Assembly: GCA_025024175.1 (NCBI GenBank)
Contig: QCXZ01000001.1
Span: forward strand, 15,934,001 to 15,998,000
Source: Rhyzopertha dominica
Taxonomy: Eukaryota > Arthropoda > Insecta > Coleoptera > Bostrichidae
Direction of reading: 5' to 3'
Length of the DNA stretch: 64,000 nt
In this document: one piece after another, positions 1 to 9,261 of the stretch
Position numbering within the stretch: position 1 is the stretch's first letter
Layout: each line of letters begins with the position of its first letter
The notes under the pieces: generated by a model
Database searches by the model: none
What the model was told of the DNA's origin: nothing
What the model saw: only the letters and a program-made list of their open reading frames with translations
Program-made: the position numbers and the translations under genes

Positions 1-54
1 ATAATAATCAAGACTACTTTGTGCTATTTGTCTTTAGCAAGAATTTTGTTCTAG

Positions 55-2056
55 GTTCCTGCCCAAGTAATGATGGATGGAGATGACAGGCAACAGCAGC
101 AGCATTCATCTTCATCTAATACATACACAGAGCTGCTATATGCTCATTTGTTAGATGGAGACGGTTCAAGGCTTACCTATACACATTTTACTAGCCGCGT
201 GCGATATGGTTCATTAATAGATCTGTCATTTAATAGACCTGTTTACATACAGAAGAATAAGGTAATAGTTCATTGTTACTTTACTTTCATTCTCCATTTA
301 GATCTTGTTTAGGTTGCAGTGGTCTAAATAAATATACAATTGTTGCTTTTATTGTACCATTAATTTTATAATATATAGTACATCAAGAAACCACACGTTT
401 CTTGTGTCAAAATATGTCGATTTAGACAATTTATCTACCTCTAAAATTAAGTTTTTTAACCACTACAATGCTTCAATGATATCTTTCTTNTAAATTTTTA
501 TAGTACCTAAAGCATCTCATTAAGTTCTGGTCATATTTGGAGTATTAATCTGTAACTTAAAAAAATTATATCTGCACATATTTGTATTTTTACTGCTGAT
601 GCAATAACTTTGAGATTGTATTTTCTGTAATAATTGTTTGAATAGTAATTTGACAGGTCAAAGGCCTACATATCTCTGAATTAGAATACCAGCAAAATCC
701 ATAAAATTTTGTGTATGGTTAAATTTTCTTTTCTAAAATAGGGCAATTATACAAACTAGGGATCTCAAACCGAGATTCCAACTCTCAGTGCAGCAATAAT
801 GTCAAAGCAAAATACTTAAGAGTTACATGATTGAACAGGAAAACACACGGACAACATTGTGTATGAAACATGGCATGGTAAAATTATTAAAATTGTATAA
901 AATTGACATGTGGCTTATGACACCTTTTCATTCTTCCAAATTGTAGGCTGTAAGTATTTTAGATCAAGGCACTTGTTATAACAATGAGATAGTGTTGTAA
1001 ATGCTCTTAAGTTACCTAAATATTAAAAAAATCAATAACACCGTTCTATATCATCTTGCAGCAGCCTTTTTTTCAGCATTGTTCAATTTCGCATAGTTGG
1101 TCCTAATCACATAATATTCAGTTTCAATTTGAAAAGGTTACAATTTGGTGACATATTATGTAACTTCAGAAGGAGGAAGCAGTAGGCAACAATAGATATT
1201 GGGTGAATTCAAATCACTTCTAAAAGGTTGCATCATAAAGTCTATTCTAAATTCATATTCATTTTGCTATTCATAAAATTTTAATATCACAAATGCCAGT
1301 ATTGCAACCTCTGACACTTGTGTATACATTATATTATTAGCTCTGTTGTGTTACCTAAGCATTTAAATTTGAACATCATTTCTCTACTGTTCATAACTTT
1401 ATATGTAGATAATTCTTAATCAGAAGTTACTTGAAGTGCAGGAGAAAGTAAACACAAAGTACTCTTTTCTTCGATGTTTTCAGATTTTGAGGCCTAATAT
1501 TTTATATTATTCAACTCGGTTTAGTTTTTTGTATCTACATGTCCCAGATAAGGCATTGCATTTAGCTTATCTCTATTTAAAGAAAAATTGAATTATTAGT
1601 TCAAAATTTGTTTTGATTTGTCAGATATGAAATTAATACTTTGCTTACTAAAAAGAATTAAAATTATTGCATTAGAAAATAGGTAAACATTTCTGAACTG
1701 CTTATTATGTACTAAGATATTCATTGTATACAATTACCAGACACTTTGTATGTTCTCCAAGATATATGTAATTACATAATTTTGTTTTGAATAGTCTTTA
1801 TATAAATTACTAAAAATTGATTAAACTTTATATGAATCTTTTGTTACAGCTTTACAAAGTTGGTGTGGTTTTGAATAAAATGGGATGGTATCCCATTGGA
1901 TCATATCAACCATATTCTACATGCAACGGTGTGGTCTTTACTTTTGGTCAAGGAATATGTGGAGATACTTCCAGAGATGGATTAATACGTTCAATAATTT
2001 TCTCTTTGTCACCTGCTGTTCCAAGCAGTGGAAGCAACCCTGGAATTTCTGCATAG
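55..2056 (+). CDS. C-terminal two exons of a PHR-domain-like protein (partial gene)
   Basis: Two exons, 55-261 and 1850-2056, join in phase 0. Exon 1 follows a TTCTAG acceptor, ends AATAAG before GTAATA, and an in-frame ATG sits at 70. Exon 2 follows TTTTGTTACAG and ends in TAG. The joined product has Gln/Ser-rich sequence, then SLIDLSFNRPVYIQKNK, LYKVGVVLNKMGWYPIG, NGVVFTFGQG and DGLIRSIIFSL. This order (core strand with a paired V/I, then GVVFTF, then a closing IIFSL) resembles the second half of the PHR fold found in BTBD1/2/3/6 and Highwire/PAM ubiquitin-ligase proteins. The usual GQIPEIIFY ending is only loosely matched. The phase-compatible junction is seen directly; the family call is by pattern. 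Upstream exons lie outside the window. Whether 70 is a real start or exon 1 is internal is undecided. Confidence 0.6.
262..1849 (+). other. Intron of the PHR-like gene
   Basis: A+T-rich DNA bounded by GTAATA and TTGTTACAG. I see no coding sequence, RNA gene or recognisable transposon in it. Confidence 0.55.
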
Positions 2057-2161
2057 CAAGTTTAAAAGTATTGATGTTAAATTTCTTCAGAGTAATATTT
2101 TTGTTGGTTTGTGTTTATTTATTGTAAACTATATATTATAACTGTGTATCGAATGTCAAAA

Positions 2162-2167
2162 AATAAA
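2162..2167 (+). terminator. Polyadenylation signal of the PHR-like gene
   Basis: AATAAA (within AAATAAATAAG), about 105 bases after the stop at 2056 and before the LINE insertion. It is a plausible poly(A) signal for that transcript. Confidence 0.5.
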
Positions 2168-2261
2168 TAAGTTAGGTATTAATTTAAATATTATTTAATT
2201 TCTCCTTTATCTTCATCACTATTTAGGCACAGTCGTGATTTGAGGCTGTTACTATATATAA

Positions 2262-3421
2262 AATTAATTTTTTTTATACCCATAGGGTGTAGAGGTATGC
2301 AGTGTCTCTCACTCGGTTACTGTCTTTTGTACTATTTTCTTCCACTTAGACCTGTCCTTTGCTATTCTTCTAGCTTCCTCCCAGGTGAGGTTTCTCTCCA
2401 ACGCCTCGGCCACTATCATGTTCCATGCCTTCTGTGGTCTTCCTCTTCTTTTCTTTCCTTGTACTTTTTCCTCCCACACTAGTTTTGCTGGCCTTTCCTT
2501 GTTCATTCTCACCAAGTGCCCGAACCACTTTAATTTATTCTCTTCAATAGTTTGTTTAATCGACTCTATTTCTAATTCTCTTATTCTGTCCATTCTAGTC
2601 ACCCCTTTAACACGTCTCAAGTATTTCATCTCTATTGCCTGCAGTTTACCTAAAAGTCTATCACTTAACACCCAACTTTCACTACCATATGTCAATATTG
2701 GTCTATAAATGGTTTTGTATACCGTTATTTTTGTTTTCTCACTTATTTCCTTTTTCCTTGTTAATGCCCTGTTTAGTGAGTAATACACCTTTATTGCACT
2801 AGTGATTCTTTCACTTATTTCTTTATCCATACTTCCATTGATTTGTATTGTAACTCCTAGGTACTTAAAACTTTTAACCTGTTCTATTTGTTTCCCATTT
2901 ATTGATATGTCTATCTTTTTGTCCTCCTTTCCTATGACCATTGTTTTAGTCTTGCTCGTATTTATTAACATTTTACGTTTTGTGAGTTCATTCTCCCACA
3001 ACTCTACATTTTGTTGTAACTTCTTCATTTTCTGCACAGGTCATCTGCAAATGCGCATTCTGCTAGCTTTATCACCTTTAATTTTCTATACCCTAATTTG
3101 ACTTCGTTAGCCTTGTTGTGTAGTTCCCACAATATATCGTCCATTACCATGATAAACAGTGTTGGGCTTAACACCCCCCCTTGCCTTAATGCACCCACTA
3201 CTTGAAAATCCTGTGATTCCATGTTTCTTGTTCTGACATAATTTTTTGTGTCGCTGTATAAACTCTCTATGGTTTTTCTGAGTTTATTATTTATACCTCT
3301 TTTCTTCATACTTTTCCGGACCAGTTTTCTAGGGATGTTATCAAATGCTTTTTCTAAGTCCAGGAATGCTAAACAGATTCCTTTTTCTTTGCCTATCTGG
3401 CTATTACTGCGTAATTGAAAT
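2262..3421 (-). mobile_element. 5'-truncated non-LTR retrotransposon (reverse transcriptase 3' half)
   Basis: Minus-strand reverse transcriptase remnant. In order it shows motif A-like AFLDLEKAFDNIPR (about 3320-3360), GVLSPTLF (about 3170), the active-site block FADDL, a thumb region with KTKTMVIG and FKYLGV, YGSESWVLS, and a basic C-terminus with LKWFGHLVRM and GRPQKAWN. The GHLVRM...GRPxxxW tail is typical of insect RTE/jockey-type LINE proteins. The reading frame shifts right at the FADDL block (frames 3025-3309 and 2309-3037). No endonuclease or ORF1 is present, and similarity starts abruptly near 3421. The short 3' tail after the stop ends near an A-rich stretch around 2262-2275. It lies just downstream of the PHR-like gene, in antisense orientation. 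Confidence 0.85.
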
Positions 3422-4444
3422 GCATATGAATTTTTGATGCTTTGATTAAAATATCAGTGTAATGTACTAGATGTTAACTAGCAACACAAAGATAATTAAA
3501 AAATGCAATTTAGCAAAAAATATGCAGCAAACGTATTAAATTGTAGCAATCAGAAAAAAATAGCTTATTTAGAGATGTCACACCTAATACGAGTTTTGCT
3601 ATTATTCTAAAAAAGCAAGTATTAATGCTTTGGGTAAATGAATGGCTTCTACATTAGAGTAAGTAGTTTGTTATACATATTCAGGAGAACATACTTTTTG
3701 GGGGGGGGGGGGGGGAGTTGAGTGTCGATACATTCTTAACATCCGTACACCAAATCTATAATATATTTCTGATTTGATGAGCACATGAAATGTTTTAACA
3801 GTAAATCTATTAGTAATTTTAACACAAATTTTTAGTTATAATTGATACTGTTCTATATTCAAACATTAAACATACATTTATTGTCTGCCTGTTGTATTAA
3901 TGCAATATTTATATAAATAGTGGAAGTTATAAATCTTTGCTTATCCTTATTAGTGTCTGTTTGCAAGTCGGTAAAATAGATAGATTCAGGAGTTTGTGTG
4001 TTAAAAAAGTATTATGAAGTTGATTCTGTTTTGCACAGTAAACCAAACTTAGCTGTTTCAAGCCGAAGGTATTACATACCCTTATAAAAGGAGAGAAAGA
4101 CACAATTACATTTTTTTTATTGGTAGTTGAAACTTTATGGATAAAAATTATAATCAATTTATTTTTTAGATTTTGTACCAATGGACAGATCTTAGCCCAA
4201 AATAGTCATCATTAGGCTTTTGACAATCCTAGCTATTTAATAAAAAATGAAACCAGTTTTACAAACAAGTTAACGTGTGGTGCTGATTTTTTTTTATTTC
4301 TTTGTCGGTCTGTATTTCATTCGATGAAAATTGAAATTGACTTATTTGCAAATTTTGGAAACATTTCTGTTATCATTTCTGGATATTTTGAAACCAGAAA
4401 TAAAAAATAACATGTATTCTAAAACTGTTGTCATGTCCTACAAT
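3422..4444. other. Non-coding stretch with a 16-G run
   Basis: I see no gene. The notable item is an uninterrupted run of 16 G at 3700-3715 in otherwise A+T-rich DNA. The length of such a run is prone to sequencing error. Confidence 0.5.
3700..3715 (+). repeat. Poly(G) tract, 16 bases
   Basis: Sixteen consecutive G on the plus strand, seen directly. A run this long can form a G-quadruplex-like structure and is often mis-sized in assemblies. Confidence 0.9.
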
Positions 4445-4560
4445 GGCTAGAAGGCCATTTTGGTTAAAGAAGGTTGGCCTAATCCACTATGCTGCTAGTT
4501 CACCTGATCTGGCATCACTAGATTGGTTTTTGTAGGGTGCTTCAAAAAAAGAGCTAAGAA
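4445..4560 (+). pseudogene. Fragment of a mariner/DDE-type transposase
   Basis: A plus-strand frame reads SSPDLASLDWFL, a stop, then GA. It closely recalls the SPDLxPLDFFLWG block near the last catalytic Asp of many insect mariner-like and related DDE transposases. The Trp codon expected after FL is TAG here. Only about 40 codons are recognisable, with no transposase start or clear inverted repeats. I take it as a decayed fragment. Confidence 0.5.
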
Positions 4561-6163
4561 CTTTTTTTAAAAACCAAAACGTGCATTGAGTTAGGTCAAC
4601 AAAACAGGGAATCTTTCACTGTGTAACCGTCCTAATTCTGCTAGTTTCGAGATCCCCTTACAGGTCATCTAAAAAAAAAGTCACCTTGTATAGAATGCCA
4701 GCAGCAGAAGCTGACAAGACAAAGTCACTGCACTGCAAAGCAGGGTAGCAAGCAGTACCTGATAAATTCGTCACTGTTAGTGCTTTTTTGAGCAGCTTCC
4801 ACTGCTAACGGGTTCTGGCATAATAAATCTAACCTTGAATGATGGCATTTACTGGCATCTTAGGGTGCCATACATACTTACCATGGAGCAAAAAGTAACC
4901 ACCATTAAGCATTTTCAAAGATGTTCGTGGAGCAAGGTTTGAAATATCAGTACAAAGCTGAATTAGGTACCTTCTTCATTCCAACTTTAGTAAACAGCAA
5001 CAAAGAGTAGGGAGCTAATTTAAGTTAAAGTGGTTTGTCAGCTCTGCATATAATTTTTCACCGATGCTCAATTTCAGATTTCTTTCCCCTCATTTTATAG
5101 CACTACTAACACATACTAATGTATTTAACGACCTTTTTGTCTTTACATTTGAATACAACTTTTCAATATGTCTGATTTTATATTAAGTATTTGACAATTC
5201 CTTGGCAATTTGTCCATAATAAGAAAACAGGAATAGTTTTTCTGTTCTGTGAAACTTCAGTTACAAACCCCTAGTTGGTGCATGAAATGATGTTAACTAT
5301 ATACGTAACTTTCAGCCAAAACAGTTCCTTCTCTTCTTTTCGTTCTTTCTCTTTCCTGAAGAAATAACTAGAGCTACCGTGAAATAGGTATCTGAACTCA
5401 AATAAAAACTTGATCAATTACCTACAGATTTCACTCTAAGCACTGTTAATCTGGGATGTCTTATCGTTGGTATTTAACTCTGAAAGATACAAAAACTTAA
5501 AATTTACATTTTTTTTAAACACCCTATCTTTGAAGAGCTGTATCTCGGTAACTATTTGACTTACAAAAATTAGTGTGATCTCATTTTGTGAAAAATTTAA
5601 CTGTTTTAAAAAAGGAAAGCATATTTTTCCCAAAAAAACACACCGTGTAATAGATATAGTTGAAAAACCAAAACAAGTGCGAAGAAATCGCTGTTTTTAG
5701 ATCACCACTAAATTAGCATGTCAGGTTTCCCTGGCATGTAAATCTGGATTTATACTATCAGTACAGGTCCAAAACACAAGCAAAAAACCGCCAGTAATCA
5801 ATTTAATGTAAGATAATGCCTTTTTTGTAGTTTTACTGGTTTATATTTACCAAAGCCCAAAGATGTTGCCATTACTAGATTATCGCAATGCTGGCTTTAC
5901 CGTTGTCTGAATAATAATAATAATAATAATAAATGAAATGAATAATGATGTAATATTTAGACAACGCTTTTACCCAGTTAATGTTCGATTTGCAGTCGCT
6001 TTTCCATCCGGCCATAGAAAAAGTTAGATAGAAGTGAAATTATCGTTGTCTTCATCCGTTCAAAGTTGGTGGCGCCATCTCGTGGTCGCCATATGAACTA
6101 ACTGCGAACCCGCGCGATTTGAATGCTCCCCCAAATCCTTTGATTTTTATATTATTTCCCGTA
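4561..6163. other. Non-coding stretch
   Basis: Nothing coding seen. It contains an (ATA)n microsatellite at 5911-5932 and, near 6068-6115, a short G+C-richer patch with GGCGCCATCT and CGCCATATG words, like those in the promoter region at 8.5-8.7 kb. Confidence 0.45.
5911..5932 (+). repeat. (ATA)n microsatellite
   Basis: Seven uninterrupted ATA units, seen directly. Confidence 0.9.
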
Positions 6164-6241
6164 TTCTTTGTAAATATTCACAACAATAGTTCCTAACATG
6201 ATTAATATTAGAAACTACTGTTTGTGAATATTTACAAAGAA
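6164..6241. repeat. 78-nt near-perfect hairpin
   Basis: Arms 6164-6183 and 6222-6241 are perfect reverse complements over 20 bp (TTCTTTGTAAATATTCACAA). Pairing continues imperfectly for about 13 more bp towards a loop of about 11 nt around 6197-6207. The total stem is about 33 bp. The size and shape would suit an animal pre-miRNA, but a small palindromic MITE remnant is equally possible. Nothing here shows expression. Confidence 0.6.
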
Positions 6242-7704
6242 CATACTTATGTACAGGGTATGAGAATGAAAGACAAATTGTACTATAACAAATAATTTAT
6301 CAAATAAAATAACAACATAATAACAACCATAGACATGTTTTAGAACCAATATTCACTACAATCTAAGAAAAACTACTCATATGCAATAAAAACTGTTACA
6401 CCAGTTGCTGCATTAGCAACAGTGTCTATTTACATACAGAATAATATCAAANTTTGTGCAAAACACTTTGGTTATATATCATACAATTTACACCAACAAT
6501 ATAATAATTAATCAGATTACTTCTGAATGACTCTAAAATCATATAACAGGTATCCTGAATTTTTAAGACAGAATGCACAATCTCACTACCTGCAAAATGT
6601 GTACATCACATTTCCACAAAGTAATTTACAATTACACAACAATAATTTTGCAGTGGTGGGTAAGATTTTTAACACTTACATAACATAACATATTAATTAT
6701 TGATAATAACTAAGGCTCAATTTCTCAGTTTGAGTTTAAGTCAAACACAAATCTAAAGTGGATTTGAACTTTGCTATGTACTTATGAATGTATACAATTT
6801 CCACAAGGAATGTCATAAACTAAAAGGGTTCCTTTACATTAGCCATAATATTTTCAGTGACCATCATGTTATATAATATTATGAGACGGATATAAAAAAA
6901 ATAGTAACATATAACTTAAGACGGACTTAGCGGCAGCAACTAATTTAAAAATAAGGCTTCACAAAAATGTATATGTTCTATAAAGTTTACAATTTAATGC
7001 ATTATCCATAACATTAATTAAAGTAATAAACAAATATGTTTTCAGAAGACATTATTTATACAAAGACTGATAAAAAAATTATTAATCTGCCATCTACTCC
7101 TGCGTACTTTGTCAAAGAAACTCTAAAAAGTGTCTGTTATGAGTTTAAACAAATTTTCAAAATAAATAAACAAATAACCAAGGAAGAGATGATATAAACA
7201 ACGTGACAACCTGATAAGATCTAAGCAGATCAAAATAATCTATACTCAAACGGCACACATTTCAAACCATTCGGTTTCTGTTTGTGCACTAAACAAGCTA
7301 GATGTCACTGCAGCAAATTAATTTAATTATTAAAATGCATTAATGTCAAAAAGGTTTCTCTACGAAGATATAGAAGGCTGTCTTAAAAATATAACCACAT
7401 AGGCACAAGGTTGTTACTTCAGATTATCTAAATTTAGTTGGAAGTAAATGAAATGTTTTATTTTTTTAGAGGACCTACTTAATTATAGTGGCAAAGCATA
7501 AAAGTAGTGTTAATTTGCATGTTATGTATATAAACTTCAACAATTACAAATAAAAAAAATAAGTATTTATGGCAAGTCCGTAACAGCTAATATAACGTTT
7601 ATTTAATACATGAATTTCCGTCGCAATGGATATTGATTATCGACTTCACTCCCAAATACAATTATGAGATACGCATAAGTATGATATCTTACGAAAGCTG
7701 GGTT
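6242..7704. other. Non-coding A+T-rich stretch
   Basis: No open frame, RNA gene or transposon recognised. It lies downstream of the minus-strand transcript proposed at 7761-8292. Confidence 0.4.
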
Positions 7705-7714
7705 TTTATTTATT
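7705..7714 (-). terminator. AATAAATAAA poly(A) signal, minus strand
   Basis: On the minus strand AATAAATAAA lies about 47 bases after the stop at 7761-7763. This placement supports the small spliced transcript ending here. Confidence 0.45.
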
Positions 7715-7760
7715 GCTTCAGAAAGCTTCGAAATGAAACTGCACTGACTTCGTCTGGTGG

Positions 7761-8292
7761 CTAACACCCTCTACTTTCTTTTAGTCCTACCTTTCCAAGC
7801 AATGCGGGATATTTAGATCCTGCAACAAAAAGAAAAACATAAATAAAAGTACTTCTGTTGTTAGAGAACATCTCACGTTTTGTTGGAGAGTCCCCTCTTG
7901 AACAAATCACCCTTTTCCAATAGATCAACGCTAATGCCTCCTCTCTGTATTTGTCTTCTCGGGCTGCTTGACTCCAAATCAATAGACGTTTTTTCTCCTT
8001 CTATTAATAAGCTTGTATAGAAACAATATTATCTTTCTTACAATTCATATTACCAGAAAATAAAGAAGAGCGACTTGAACTTATTCAATTATTCACAATG
8101 GTTCTCCAATGAAGACATCCGTCTAACTGTTTTTTGGATTGAGGAAATGAAATATGGGCTTTTGTTTCGACATCCTGGCACTGAACAAACACCGCAATGT
8201 GTACTCATTTTCTGATAATCTACTGAAATCAATCACATTTAGGTTACGATTAATTACTCACAGATTTGCTTACCTCTAATAGAGATCGGCAT
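7761..8292 (-). CDS. Candidate small spliced gene (25 codons), divergent from 9171
   Basis: Minus strand. A candidate first coding exon (8292-8274) reads MPISIR plus one base before a consensus donor GTAAGC. A strong acceptor with a long T-rich tract and GTTGCAG precedes 7819. Joining the two in phase 1 gives an open frame GSKYPALLGKVGLKESRGC, ending at TAG 7761-7763, with AATAAATAAA about 47 bases on. The splice-site quality, matching phase, stop and poly(A) signal agree, but the product is only 25 residues and I recognise no family. It may be a micropeptide, part of a larger gene using a donor at GGTAGGAC after LLGK, or a non-coding RNA. Exon 2 could also belong to an independent transcript. 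Confidence 0.35.
8089..8208 (-). pseudogene. THAP-zinc-finger-like fragment
   Basis: On the minus strand an ATG after a TTATCAG acceptor opens MSTHCGVCSVPGCRNKSP. CxxxC followed by N resembles the start of a THAP DNA-binding domain (CxVPGCxN). The expected FHxFP-type block is present, but in the next frame (IFHFLNPKN), so the domain looks frameshifted. Only about 39 codons remain and no second Cys/His pair is seen. It lies inside the proposed intron of the 7761-8292 transcript. It may be an exon remnant of a THAP gene or part of a THAP-bearing transposon. Confidence 0.3.
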
Positions 8293-9170
8293 TTTACAAT
8301 CCAAATATCACCTCTAATTCACTGGTTGCTGCCAATAACTATAATTAAACACTTAAGATTGAAACTTAGCACTAAAAATTGTCCAAAAACCCTTGGTACT
8401 GAGTAAACAAGCACAAATTCAAATCATCTAACCGTTAATATGCAGTCAAGCGTCAGTTCTTTGCTGTCACTGCGTTGTCAAAGTAGTCATTTCTATCGAT
8501 AATATCAGTAACTGCATAATGAAAACCAGTTGGACTAGCGACACCTACCGACCGCCATATGAACAAAATCAGCAAAATTTAAACCTGGCGCCATAAAGTT
8601 TGGACCGAAAACGCCGACCCAGTTTCCCAGCCCTGCATCCGGCACCTGGCGCCATCTAAGGTTGACATATTGTCAAGGTTGTTTGAAATCATAATTTATT
8701 TTATTCAATTTGCGTATTGAGTATGTTTAGAGCCTTAGTACTTATGCTACGTTATAATTAACAAAATGATTACGTTTAAACTTAACTTGTTTCCTTTTTG
8801 TAACATTTTTATTTGAAATGCTTAGCTTTTGACTTCTTATCAATATCATTACCAATCTACGTTATCATCAATCGGAGGTTAGTCATGTGAATTGGTGAGC
8901 AATTTACTTTACACAGAGTGCAATCTATTGATTAGAAAATGATATTGGGTATTTTTATGTAATGAGCAATATGAAGTAGGCAACCTACGCAAAAGTAGTT
9001 ATATTGTATTTTAGGTCACCGGCCACGTGGTTTGCGTCAAATCAACCGACCAATCAAATCAGTGGACAATCAGCTGCTACGGAAACATATATGGCGGCTA
9101 AGTGTTATTGTAATAAAGTGAATTTTTGTTGATATTGAAATGTTGACCGGTGTGTAAATAAAATAAAAAA
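8293..9170. promoter_or_regulatory. Putative divergent promoter region
   Basis: This lies between the minus-strand start at 8292 and the plus-strand start at 9171. It holds TATCGATA at 8494-8501 (insect DRE/DREF element), GGCGCCATCT-type words near 8585-8660, a palindromic CCACGTGG E-box near 9023, two CCAAT-like words at 9045-9060, and ATGGCGGC near 9091 (YY1/Pho-like). It is richer in CpG than its surroundings. Known from family: DRE and E-box motifs mark insect housekeeping promoters. Inferred: it fires in both directions. Confidence 0.5.
8494..8501 (+). promoter_or_regulatory. DRE (DREF-binding) motif TATCGATA
   Basis: Exact 8-bp palindromic DRE consensus, 202 bases from the proposed minus-strand start codon and 670 from the plus-strand one. 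Confidence 0.5.
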
Positions 9171-9261
9171 ATGCCTCATCGCAAGAATACAAAACCCCTT
9201 CCGTCTCCGGGCAAGCGACCTCCCCGTTCCGCGACGAAGGCGTCTAAAAGCACAACAACCG
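9171..9261 (+). CDS. First coding exon of an unidentified basic protein
   Basis: The ATG at 9171 opens 30 codons rich in Lys, Arg, Pro, Ser and Thr (starting MPHRKNTKPLPSPGKRPPRS) plus one base before a consensus donor GTAAGT at 9262. The exon is G+C-rich and follows a promoter-like region with upstream stops, so it is a convincing first exon in phase 1. I found no phase-compatible next exon. The best acceptor downstream (near 14100, TTGCCGCAG) runs into a stop in the required frame. The next exon may lie beyond the window, making most of the remaining window intron. The basic Pro/Ser-rich start would suit a nuclear protein, but I cannot name it. Confidence 0.5.

Noticed and set aside
2385..3101. 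Plus-strand open frames of 99-107 codons
   Set aside because: They are the antisense of the minus-strand LINE reverse transcriptase.
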